Shown here one piece after another: positions 37,341-45,307 of a stretch of DNA of 64,000 bases (positions are counted from its first letter, which is position 1; each line of letters opens with the position of its first letter). Under the pieces are notes generated by a model. That model did not search any database, was not told the DNA's origin, and saw only the letters and a program-made list of their open reading frames with translations. The DNA is from Marinomonas sp. CT5 (lineage in GTDB: Bacteria > Pseudomonadota > Gammaproteobacteria > Pseudomonadales > Marinomonadaceae), in the NCBI RefSeq assembly GCF_018336975.1, contig NZ_CP025572.1, positions 583,969 to 647,968 of the forward strand. The letters run 5' to 3'. A program made the translations under genes and the position numbers.

Positions 37341-38456
37341 TTGGTCAATGTTCGTTTGTTTAATTTAAAGAAAGCTTTTCTCGTTATATTGGTTTCATTC
37401 ATGTTTTCTGGGGGGGTGGGGGCCACAGGAAGTCGTCTGGATGATGAATACATATCCTTGAAGAGTTCTGATATTGATGAGGCTCAGAACTTGCTGGATG
37501 AAAGCTATTTTTCTGTATCTGAGGTATTACCTGAGCATCTTGGTCCTGTATTAGTTAACCCAAAAAATGATGTTTCGCAGTCAGGTGAGCGTATTCAAGC
37601 GCCTTATAACTCTCCTTTATTTGAACGAGTTAAGCCATGGGAACCTTCGATTGCGCCATTTTTAGAGGTTCCTATTGGTTCTGATTCACTTAATGATGTC
37701 CTTCAAAAACAACATCAAGCTATTGAGAAAGATAAACTTCCAGCGAAGCGATTGGCTGTTGATGTGCATCCTAAGATGCCTAGGATTGCGATTTTGATCG
37801 ATGATTTAGGTTATAACCGCCATGGTATGGAGTCTTCACTTTTGCTGCCTAAAGAAGTTGCTTTGGCTATATTACCAAGCACACCTTTTGCTATACAAAC
37901 AGCAAAAGCGGCGCAAAAGCAAAAGCGTATAACGCTGTTACACGCACCCATGGAAAATCAGCGGGAGCTTAAATTGGGTCCTGGTGGTTTGTATGCAAGA
38001 ATGACGGAGCATGAGTTAAAAGCAACTTTGAATAAGGATTTAGATGGGCTGCCTGGCATACAAGGTGTGAATAATCATATGGGAAGTTTGCTGACAACCA
38101 GAGCCGATTCAATGAAATGGGTTATGGAAACTTTGAAGGATCGTTCATTATTTTTTATCGATAGCCTGACTAGCCCAAAGAGTGTGGCGAAGAAAACTGC
38201 ACAAGATTTTGGTCTAGATACTGTTAGTCGCGATGTATTTTTAGATAATATTCGCACGGAAAAGGCGATAGATAGACAATTTTCTCGATTATTAAAGTTA
38301 GCAAGGCTGCATGGAAGTGCCTTGGCTATTGGTCATCCTTATCCAGAAACCATGGCTTATCTTAAAAAGCGTCTTCAGCGACTTACACCGGATGGTGTTG
38401 AGCTTGTTCCCTTATCCGACGTATTGATTGCTTCTCCATATAAATCCTCGAATTAA
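37341..38456 (+). CDS. yibQ: Divergent polysaccharide deacetylase family protein (YibQ-like)
   Basis: 371 aa. Signal peptide (LKKAFLVILVSFMFSGGVGA), a linker, then the YibQ/DUF610 deacetylase-like fold from about 145: PRIAILIDDLGYN, LLHAPMENQ, NNHMGS and ALAIGHPYPET, which include the metal-site Asp and His residues. No in-frame ATG precedes the signal peptide: the first start is TTG at 37341, with TTG at 37356 as alternative, and no good ribosome site is seen. An in-frame TGA (the ctpA stop) closes the frame upstream. Confidence 0.88.
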   Translation: MVNVRLFNLKKAFLVILVSFMFSGGVGATGSRLDDEYISLKSSDIDEAQNLLDESYFSVSEVLPEHLGPVLVNPKNDVSQSGERIQAPYNSPLFERVKPWEPSIAPFLEVPIGSDSLNDVLQKQHQAIEKDKLPAKRLAVDVHPKMPRIAILIDDLGYNRHGMESSLLLPKEVALAILPSTPFAIQTAKAAQKQKRITLLHAPMENQRELKLGPGGLYARMTEHELKATLNKDLDGLPGIQGVNNHMGSLLTTRADSMKWVMETLKDRSLFFIDSLTSPKSVAKKTAQDFGLDTVSRDVFLDNIRTEKAIDRQFSRLLKLARLHGSALAIGHPYPETMAYLKKRLQRLTPDGVELVPLSDVLIASPYKSSN

Positions 38457-38834
38457 AGAAAAGCCGAGTTTTTTGATAAAAAAAGCGATTTTTATGTAAT
38501 TTTTAATTTCTTTTTTGTATTAAATTTATACTTAAGTCTAATTGATTTGGCTGTTTCCCACCTTTATTTTTTAGTTTTAGCTTTTTATGCCTCTTCTTAG
38601 AGCACTACTTATTCTCATTTAGTTCATAAGACTAGAAAAAGTGATTTTTTCAGGGCTTTGTTTTGTGAAAAAACATTAGTTTAGAGTTTTATTTTGCCTA
38701 TTTTCGATATTTGTGCGCACTACTATTGACCAAAGTTTATACTCCTATTAATGTGTAGTATCACTTCGGTGCACAATTTTTGGATATTTGTAGTGAAAGT
38801 TTCATATTTTCTACCTTTTGTTGGGTTGAATTGT
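38457..38834. other. AT-rich intergenic region upstream of livK
   Basis: About 380 bases with no gene and no convincing terminator after yibQ. It contains two short dyads that resemble NtrC half-sites: GTGCGCAC at 38713-38720 and GGTGCAC at 38768-38774, both 60-130 bases upstream of the sigma-54 promoter, where enhancers would be expected. Confidence 0.5.
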
Positions 38835-38850
38835 TGGAACGCTTCTTGCT
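38835..38850 (+). promoter_or_regulatory. Sigma-54 (RpoN) promoter of the liv operon
   Basis: TGGAACGCTTCTTGCT fits the -24/-12 consensus TGGCACG-N4-TTGCW with one mismatch and exact GG-to-GC spacing. It ends 45 bases before livK. It implies activation by an enhancer-binding protein; NtrC is the natural candidate. Confidence 0.78.
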
Positions 38851-38895
38851 TTTGAATAATAACGATAAAACACAAAACGAGTAGAGGCTTTTCTT

Positions 38896-40008
38896 ATGTC
38901 AAATGCGGTTGTTAGAAAAACATTAATTTCTCTTGCTGTGGCAGGTGTTACAACACTAGCTCAAGCAGATGTGGTCATAGGTGTTGCTGGTCCTCATACA
39001 GGTGCTTATGCAGCATTTGGTGAGCAGCTGTGGAAGGGAGCTGAAAAGGCTGCGGCAGATATTAATGATAAAGGTGGTATTGACGGCGAAATGATTAAGT
39101 TAGTCAAAGCGGATGATGCTTGTGAGCCAAAACAAGCTGTATCCGTTGCTAACCGCCTAGTAGATTCTGATGGCGCTGTCGCTGTCGTTGGTCATTTCTG
39201 TTCATCATCTTCCATTCCTGCTTCAAGAATTTACGAAGAGGCTGGGGTTCTTATGATCACTCCAGCATCAACAAACCCAACATTAACTGATCAAGGATTA
39301 CCGAACGTTTTCCGTGTGTGTGGCCGTGATGACCAGCAGGGTGATGTAGCTGCAAGCTATATTGTGGATCAGCTACATGCTAAACGAGTTGCTGTTATTC
39401 ACGATAAAGACACTTATGGTAAAGGTCTTGCCGATGCAATGAAGTCGACGCTTAATGCTTATGGCGTTAAAGAAGTGATGTACGAAGGTTTGACTCGTGG
39501 CGAAAAAGATTTTAATGCCTTGATTACTAAAATTCGTTCAGTAGACGCCGATGTCGTGTATTTTGGTGGTCTTCATTCTGAAGCTGGTCCACTAGTTCGT
39601 CAGTTGCGCGAACAAGGTTCAAAAGCAATTTTCATTTCTGGTGACGGTATTGTGTCAGATGAGTTTGTTTCGGTTGCTGGTTCTCCTAAATATGTGGACG
39701 GTGTACTAATGACATTTGGTGCGCCACCAACATCTTACCCATCAGGCAAAAAAGTTATTCAAGAGTTCCGTGATAGTGGTTATGAGCCAGAAGGTTATAC
39801 CTTGTACTCTTATACTGCTATGCAGGTTGCTGCTGCAGCTTTAGCGAACAACAATTTGGATCCGATTAAAGGCGCTGAATGGTTGAAGTCACATTCTGTA
39901 AATACCGTTATGGGTAAGAAAGACTTTGATGAAAAGGGTGATTTAACGGTTTCCGACTACGTTATGTATGAGTGGGATGCTCAAGGTAAATATCACACTG
40001 TAGACTAA
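38896..40008 (+). CDS. livK: Branched-chain amino acid-type periplasmic binding protein
   Basis: 370 aa. Signal peptide (cleavage after LAQA), then the type I periplasmic-binding fold of the LivJ/LivK family (VVIGVAGPHTGAYAAFGEQ, VAVVGHFCSSSSIPASRIY). Binds leucine, isoleucine, valine or related ligands for LivHMGF. First gene of the operon; a hairpin follows before livH. Confidence 0.93.
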   Translation: MSNAVVRKTLISLAVAGVTTLAQADVVIGVAGPHTGAYAAFGEQLWKGAEKAAADINDKGGIDGEMIKLVKADDACEPKQAVSVANRLVDSDGAVAVVGHFCSSSSIPASRIYEEAGVLMITPASTNPTLTDQGLPNVFRVCGRDDQQGDVAASYIVDQLHAKRVAVIHDKDTYGKGLADAMKSTLNAYGVKEVMYEGLTRGEKDFNALITKIRSVDADVVYFGGLHSEAGPLVRQLREQGSKAIFISGDGIVSDEFVSVAGSPKYVDGVLMTFGAPPTSYPSGKKVIQEFRDSGYEPEGYTLYSYTAMQVAAAALANNNLDPIKGAEWLKSHSVNTVMGKKDFDEKGDLTVSDYVMYEWDAQGKYHTVD

Positions 40009-40043
40009 TTCTATTTGGTCTTACATTTCAGTTATAACCGACC

Positions 40044-40079
40044 CATGTCTACCAGCTAAGGATTGTGCTGGTAGGCATG
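40044..40079 (+). other. Intercistronic hairpin after livK
   Basis: CATGTCTACCAGC pairs with GCTGGTAGGCATG (one G-T pair) around a ten-base loop, in the 108-base livK-livH gap. It lacks a T-run, so it probably stabilises the livK message and favours surplus binding protein. Confidence 0.6.
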
Positions 40080-40116
40080 CTCTCTATTATTAAAAAAATT
40101 CCCACGAGGTCTTACG

Positions 40117-41028
40117 ATGGATATCGTTCTCCAGCAACTGGTAAACGGTCTTACCCTTGGTTCCGTGTACGGACTCATTGCGATCGGTTACACCATGGTG
40201 TATGGCATTATCGGTATGATTAACTTCGCCCATGGCGATGTTTACATGGTGTCTGCTTATATCACCGCTATTGCACTTGCCCTTTTAACATTCTTCGGTA
40301 TCGAATCTTTTCCAATCATTATTGTCGGCACGTTATTTCTGACGGTTGCTGTTACTGGCGCTTATGGGTGGGTGATTGAACGTATTGCTTATCGCCCACT
40401 ACGAAGCTCTAGTCGTTTATCTGTATTGATTTCTGCGATTGGTATGTCGCTCATTTTGCAGAACTATGTTCAGCTCAGTCAGGGCGCTAATCAACAAGGT
40501 GTGCCAACGCTTTTAACGGGGGCATTTCGTTTTCACATAGGTGATGGTTTTGTGCAAATCACTTATATGAAATTGTTAATTTTATTTATTTCTATTTTGG
40601 GGATGGCTGTACTTACATACGTAATCCAAAAAACAAAATTGGGGCGCATGTGTCGAGCGACTCAACAAGATCGTAAGATGGCATCGATTTTAGGAATAGA
40701 CACAGATAAAGTCATTTCAACGGTTTTTGTTATTGGTGCGGTTATGGCTGCGTTAGCCGGTGTGCTTGTGACATTGGATTATGGCGCATTTGATTTTTAT
40801 GTCGGCTTCATTATTGGTATCAAAGCCTTTACTGCTGCTGTGTTGGGTGGGATTGGATCTTTACCTGGTGCTATGTTGGGAGGTCTTATTTTAGGGTTAT
40901 CTGAGGCTTTATTTGCTGGGTTGATTAGCTCTGATTATAAGGATGTGTTCTCGTTCTCTTTGTTAGTACTCATTTTGATTGTTCGCCCAAGTGGCCTTCT
41001 CGGCAAACCTGAAGTGGAGAAAGTATAA
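40117..41028 (+). CDS. livH: Branched-chain amino acid ABC transporter permease LivH
   Basis: 303 aa, polytopic. The opening QQLVNGLTLGSVYGLIAIGY and the MINFAHGDVYM segment are LivH hallmarks; GIKAFTAAVLGGIGSLPGA is the coupling region. Pairs with LivM, whose ATG immediately follows the stop codon. Confidence 0.95.
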   Translation: MDIVLQQLVNGLTLGSVYGLIAIGYTMVYGIIGMINFAHGDVYMVSAYITAIALALLTFFGIESFPIIIVGTLFLTVAVTGAYGWVIERIAYRPLRSSSRLSVLISAIGMSLILQNYVQLSQGANQQGVPTLLTGAFRFHIGDGFVQITYMKLLILFISILGMAVLTYVIQKTKLGRMCRATQQDRKMASILGIDTDKVISTVFVIGAVMAALAGVLVTLDYGAFDFYVGFIIGIKAFTAAVLGGIGSLPGAMLGGLILGLSEALFAGLISSDYKDVFSFSLLVLILIVRPSGLLGKPEVEKV

Positions 41029-42303
41029 ATGAGCCAAGCTATCGGAATAAATTTTAAGAAAAGTAGTATTGATGCCTTAATTGCTGGCTTTATGGCACTG
41101 GTTTTATTCGGTCCGATTGTTGGTATCGTGTTGGATGGTTACGGCTTTAATACGGAATTTGGTCGAGTTGCTTGGCTGGTTGCCGCTGTTGCTGTTGGGC
41201 GTTTTATTATGTCCTGTTTTTTGCAAACCGAAAAAGGTATTGCACTGGTTTACCGTTATGCCAACAACGATGAAGGTGTAGAAGTTCTTCCTCCTGGACA
41301 TAAATCAAAATTGGTATGGGTTATTCCATTGGTGATTGCGATTGGTCTATTAGTACCATTTATTGCTTCAAAATATGTCCTTACGGTTATTATCCTAGGT
41401 TTAATTTATGTCTTACTGGGCCTTGGGCTAAATGTTGTTGTTGGGCTGGCTGGGCTGCTGGATTTAGGTTTTGTTGGTTTCTATGCTATTGGCGCTTATG
41501 GTCTGGCGTTGGGATATGAAAACTTAGGCTTAGGCTTTTGGTCAATGTTGCCAATTGCTGCGATTATGGCGGCGGTTGCAGGGGCTATATTGGGTTTCCC
41601 GGTATTGCGTATGCATGGCGACTATTTGGCGATTGTTACACTGGGTTTTGGGGAAATTATTCGTCTTATTTTGACTAATTGGGCGTCGTTTACTCATGGA
41701 CCAAACGGAGTTTCAGCGCCTTTACCAACCTTCTTTGGATTAGAGTTTAAGCGTAGATCGAGAGATGGCGAAACCTTCCATGAGTTCTTTAATATTCCTT
41801 ATGATTCAGCTTATAAGTATATATTTATATATTTGGTTCTATTTGCTGTGGTATGGGCGGTGCTCTTCATTAAGCATCGTTTGGTTAAAATGCCTATTGG
41901 CCGTGCTTGGGAAGCGCTTCGTGAAGATGAGATTGCTTGTCGTTCGCTAGGCTTAAATCATGTGTTAGTGAAATTGTCTGCCTTTATGTTGGGGGCATCT
42001 ACTGGTGGTTTAGCTGGTGTGTTCTTTGCGACTTACCAAGGTTTCGTAAACCCATCCTCTTTTACCTTCTTCGAGTCGGCTTTGATTTTAGCTATCGTGG
42101 TACTTGGTGGTATGGGGTCAACACTAGGTGTTGTTATCGCTGCATTTTGTTTAACCGTATTGCCAGAAATGTTAAGGGAGTTTGCAGAATATCGTGTCTT
42201 AATGTTTGGTATTTTGATGGTTGTTATGATGATTTGGAAACCTCGGGGTATTGTTCGTGTGACTCGAACTGGCTTTGCTACGAGAAAAGGGGTGGTTAAA
42301 TGA
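41029..42303 (+). CDS. livM: Branched-chain amino acid ABC transporter permease LivM
   Basis: 424 aa, the length of E. coli LivM including its N-terminal extension. VVVGLAGLLDLGFVGFYAIG and MHGDYLAIVTLGFGEIIRL are typical. The end overlaps livG by 4 bases, so translation is coupled. Confidence 0.95.
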   Translation: MSQAIGINFKKSSIDALIAGFMALVLFGPIVGIVLDGYGFNTEFGRVAWLVAAVAVGRFIMSCFLQTEKGIALVYRYANNDEGVEVLPPGHKSKLVWVIPLVIAIGLLVPFIASKYVLTVIILGLIYVLLGLGLNVVVGLAGLLDLGFVGFYAIGAYGLALGYENLGLGFWSMLPIAAIMAAVAGAILGFPVLRMHGDYLAIVTLGFGEIIRLILTNWASFTHGPNGVSAPLPTFFGLEFKRRSRDGETFHEFFNIPYDSAYKYIFIYLVLFAVVWAVLFIKHRLVKMPIGRAWEALREDEIACRSLGLNHVLVKLSAFMLGASTGGLAGVFFATYQGFVNPSSFTFFESALILAIVVLGGMGSTLGVVIAAFCLTVLPEMLREFAEYRVLMFGILMVVMMIWKPRGIVRVTRTGFATRKGVVK

Positions 42304-43181
42304 ACCAAGAAAATATTTTAGCGGTTGAAAACTTGGTGATGCACTTTGGTGGTATTAAGGCCTTAAATGATGTGACTTTTAATATTAAGCGCGGCTCGGT
42401 ATCAGCTTTGATTGGACCGAATGGTGCTGGTAAAACGACGGTATTTAACTGCCTTACTGGTTTTTATAAAGCGACAGGAGGCAAGATTATGTTGTCTGCT
42501 TCTGAAAAAGAAACCAGTATTATTAAAGTGTTGGGTGAACCATTCCAAGCATCTGACTTCTTTTCTCCAACGGCCTTTTTTGCTCGCCTGAAATATAAAA
42601 TGTTTGGCGGCTCACATCTTGTAAATCGTGCTGGATTGTCTCGTACTTTTCAGAATATTCGATTGTTTAAAGAGATGTCAGTGGTAGAGAATCTTTTAGT
42701 TGCTCAGCATATGAGAGTTAATCGTAATTTGTTAGCGGGTATATTAAATACCAAGGCTTATAGAAAAGCGGAAGAGGAAGCGCTAGAGCGTGTTTTTTAT
42801 TGGCTGGGTGTTGTGGATTTGGTGGATTCAGCCAATCGCTTGGCGGGTGAACTTTCTTATGGTCAACAACGTCGATTGGAAATAGCGCGTGCTATGTGTA
42901 CGAACCCAGAAATCGTTTGCCTAGATGAGCCCGCAGCAGGCTTGAATCCATCCGAAACGGAAGCCTTGACTAAGATGATTCGAGTATTGCGTGATGAGCA
43001 TAATACGACGGTTCTATTGATTGAGCACGATATGGGGATGGTTATGGATATTTCCGATTATATCGTTGTTTTAGACCACGGCGAGGTGATCGCCAAAGGT
43101 GGCCCTGATGATATTAAGAATAATCCAAAGGTTATTGCAGCTTACCTTGGTGCCGAAGAAGGTGAGGAGGTAACGCTATGA
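42300..43181 (+). CDS. livG: Branched-chain amino acid ABC transporter ATPase LivG
   Basis: 293 aa, about 38 longer than E. coli LivG. Walker A (GPNGAGKTT), signature (ELSYGQQRRLEIARAM) and Walker B (VCLDEPAAGLNP) are intact. The extra length is an insertion between Walker A and the Q-loop (roughly residues 60-105, with SASEKETSIIKVL and FFARLKYKMFGG). Coupled to livF by a 4-base overlap. Confidence 0.94.
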   Translation: MNQENILAVENLVMHFGGIKALNDVTFNIKRGSVSALIGPNGAGKTTVFNCLTGFYKATGGKIMLSASEKETSIIKVLGEPFQASDFFSPTAFFARLKYKMFGGSHLVNRAGLSRTFQNIRLFKEMSVVENLLVAQHMRVNRNLLAGILNTKAYRKAEEEALERVFYWLGVVDLVDSANRLAGELSYGQQRRLEIARAMCTNPEIVCLDEPAAGLNPSETEALTKMIRVLRDEHNTTVLLIEHDMGMVMDISDYIVVLDHGEVIAKGGPDDIKNNPKVIAAYLGAEEGEEVTL

Positions 43182-43891
43182 CTACACTGATGGAATTCAA
43201 AGATGTTGATGTTCATTACGGTCCAATTCAAGCCCTTAAAAAAGTTTCGTTGACTGTTGATGAAGGTGAAATTGTTACTTTGATTGGGGCAAATGGGGCA
43301 GGTAAATCGACCTTGTTAATGTCTATTTTTGGTCAGCCTCGTATTTCTTCGGGTGAAATTATTTACCGTGGCGAGGATATTTCCAAAAAATCTGCTCACT
43401 ATGTTGCATCGCATGGCTTAGCACAATCACCAGAAGGGCGGCGAATATTTCCGAGCATGTCTGTCGAAGAAAATTTGCTGATGGGGACGATTCCTATCGG
43501 TATGGATCATGCTGAAGAAGATATGCAGCATATGTTCGAATTATTTCCGCGACTTTTAGAGCGCCGTAATCAACGCGCTTCAACCATGTCTGGTGGTGAG
43601 CAGCAAATGCTGGCTATTGCACGAGCTTTAATGAGTCGCCCTAAATTGCTTTTGTTGGATGAACCTAGCCTTGGTTTGGCGCCTATTATTGTTAAGCAAA
43701 TCTTTCAGATATTGCAAGATGTAGCCAGTACAGGAATGACGATCTTTTTAGTTGAGCAGAATGCGAATCATGCATTGAAACTGGCCAATCGTGGTTATGT
43801 AATGGTGAATGGTGAGATTCGTATGACGGGAACCGGTGAAGAATTATTGGTTAACCCTGAAGTGCGTGAAGCCTACTTAGGTGGTCATTAA
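43178..43891 (+). CDS. livF: Branched-chain amino acid ABC transporter ATPase LivF
   Basis: 237 aa, normal. Walker A (GANGAGKSTLL), LAQSPEGRRIFPSMSVEENL, signature (MSGGEQQMLAIARALM) and LLLDEPSLGLAP identify LivF. Last gene of livKHMGF, followed by a strong terminator. Confidence 0.96.
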   Translation: MTTLMEFKDVDVHYGPIQALKKVSLTVDEGEIVTLIGANGAGKSTLLMSIFGQPRISSGEIIYRGEDISKKSAHYVASHGLAQSPEGRRIFPSMSVEENLLMGTIPIGMDHAEEDMQHMFELFPRLLERRNQRASTMSGGEQQMLAIARALMSRPKLLLLDEPSLGLAPIIVKQIFQILQDVASTGMTIFLVEQNANHALKLANRGYVMVNGEIRMTGTGEELLVNPEVREAYLGGH

Positions 43892-43934
43892 AAAGGCAAT
43901 TTAAAACAGTCATTGATAATGGCTTGGCTAAAGT

Positions 43935-43979
43935 AAAGCGACGTTTCATTTATACATAGAATGAAACGTCGCTTTTTAT
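43935..43979 (+). terminator. Rho-independent terminator of the liv operon
   Basis: Perfect 16-bp stem (43935-43950 with 43960-43975) and nine-base loop, then TTATT. It lies 43 bases after livF. Confidence 0.9.
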
Positions 43980-44068
43980 TTTATTGTGGATAAAAGAGTG
44001 GCTTTTACACAAGGAGATCTAAAAGAGTCGTATTTCATGCCACATATTTATGGCAGTTGAGTTGGGTC

Positions 44069-44626
44069 TCAAGCTCTAAATAACGTATCAGTCAAAATGT
44101 CACGCACTTGGGAAGGCTGTGAGGCTGTGCCTAGGGGAGCATCATATATTGCGTCAATCTTCTCTCCAAAATACGCGTTTACCTCTTCTGCACTGGTAGC
44201 AGGCTCTAGCCCTGCGGGATTTGCAGAAGTAGAAACTACCACCCCTTGAAAGGCAGCACACAAACGCTTCACTGGCTCATGTTGAGATAAGCGTATGGCA
44301 ACGCTTTGGTGCTCGCCTTTTACCCAGCTTGGAGTGATTGTCGTGTCGGGAACAACCCAAGACGTTGGGATTGTATTCATGCTAACTAATCGTTCGCCAC
44401 TTTTAGAATCTAAGATGTTTAACCATGGCGTAAGGTGCTCTTTTTCGCCTGTAATCAAGATTAGACCTTTTGATTCTGGTCGAGATTTTATAGCTAAAAT
44501 ACGTCTTACCGCAGATTCGTTAAAAGGATCACAACCCAGCCCCCAAACAGCTTCAGTTGGATAAGCAATAACGCCACCATTACGGATGATGTTTGCAAGC
44601 TCTATTTCAGAGGTAATAAGGTGCAT
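44069..44626 (-). CDS. tsaC: Threonylcarbamoyl-AMP synthase
   Basis: 185 aa, YrdC/Sua5 family, short TsaC form. It makes threonylcarbamoyl-AMP for the t6A37 modification of ANN-decoding tRNAs. Visible motifs are [29 protein letters not shown] and the late [14 protein letters not shown]. Single gene, transcribed leftward. Confidence 0.95.
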   Translation of the reverse strand: MHLITSEIELANIIRNGGVIAYPTEAVWGLGCDPFNESAVRRILAIKSRPESKGLILITGEKEHLTPWLNILDSKSGERLVSMNTIPTSWVVPDTTITPSWVKGEHQSVAIRLSQHEPVKRLCAAFQGVVVSTSANPAGLEPATSAEEVNAYFGEKIDAIYDAPLGTASQPSQVRDILTDTLFRA

Positions 44627-44703
44627 AAAAGTAAAGACTCGAGAGAAGCGTGGAAGATATATAGGGGGGAAATTGTAGCGAGATTTTTAAATTTGGGCTA
44701 GCT

Positions 44704-44758
44704 GGGAGTTTTCTATAGCGTGTCGAAAAGTACTCTTTCGAAGTATGGAAAAACTCCC
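44704..44758 (-). terminator. Nested hairpin downstream of the DUF3461 gene
   Basis: Outer arms GGGAGTTTT / AAAACTCCC (44704-44712, 44750-44758) enclose a second dyad TCGAAA / TTTCGA (44723-44728, 44736-44741). It lies 16 bases after the stop of the DUF3461 gene. The arms carry internal T-runs but no clear tail, so it may be a terminator or another structured element. Confidence 0.45.
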
Positions 44759-44774
44759 GCTTGGCTATTAGAGA

Positions 44775-45155
44775 CTATTGCATAGCGTCGATTTTTTCTT
44801 TGAGTTCACCGATTTTACTGTTTACGACTTTTTCTAGGTGCTCAAGCTCTTTGATTAAATCTTCTTTAGATACTTGCTGTGCCTGTTGTTTGCCAACGAT
44901 TTGTTCAAGCTCTTCCATTGCACGTAAAACAATTAAAGAAGGTTCTTGGACTTGGCGATAGGTTTGCTGACCACCGTCTGCTAGTACGGTTTTAGTCGAT
45001 CGACCAAATTTAAATTTCTTGCTTTTAGGAAGTAGAGAACCTTTTTCACGACGGTAATAAATTTTAAGAACGTCGTGACCGCCTTCGTAGCGTAATGTAA
45101 ATTTTTCTATGTCCTGTATGCTTGTGATACCCATGGACTGAAGTGTTGGATACAT
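44775..45155 (-). CDS. DUF3461 family protein
   Basis: 126 aa from the ATG at 45155, preceded by GGGAAA; the frame stays open to 45284 but that part lacks family sequence. It opens MYPTLQSMGITSIQDIEKFT, typical of DUF3461, then a KFKFGRSTKT segment and a C-terminal coiled coil (about 85-126). Cytoplasmic; function unknown. It lies downstream of ntrC with a hairpin between them. Confidence 0.82.
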   Translation of the reverse strand: MYPTLQSMGITSIQDIEKFTLRYEGGHDVLKIYYRREKGSLLPKSKKFKFGRSTKTVLADGGQQTYRQVQEPSLIVLRAMEELEQIVGKQQAQQVSKEDLIKELEHLEKVVNSKIGELKEKIDAMQ

Positions 45156-45250
45156 AACTTTTTCCCGTTGATTATTAAACAAATAACTGTCTTTAATTAG
45201 TAGGGGATTGTGCCAGTAAAAGCAAGTCCAAAATAGTAGAAAGCTGAGAT

Positions 45251-45285
45251 AATGCAGGCAAATTGCATTTAACTTTGCCTGCATT
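45251..45285. terminator. Terminator between ntrC and the DUF3461 gene
   Basis: Perfect 12-bp stem AATGCAGGCAAA / TTTGCCTGCATT (45251-45262, 45274-45285), 22 bases past the ntrC stop. The T-rich tail is on the plus strand, so on the minus strand it is a moderate terminator. Confidence 0.65.
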
Positions 45286-45307
45286 TATTTTTCAGTGAAA
45301 AGGAGTT

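Noticed and set aside
41937..42299. 120-codon frame within livM
   Set aside because: Cys-rich shadow of the livM membrane helices in another frame.
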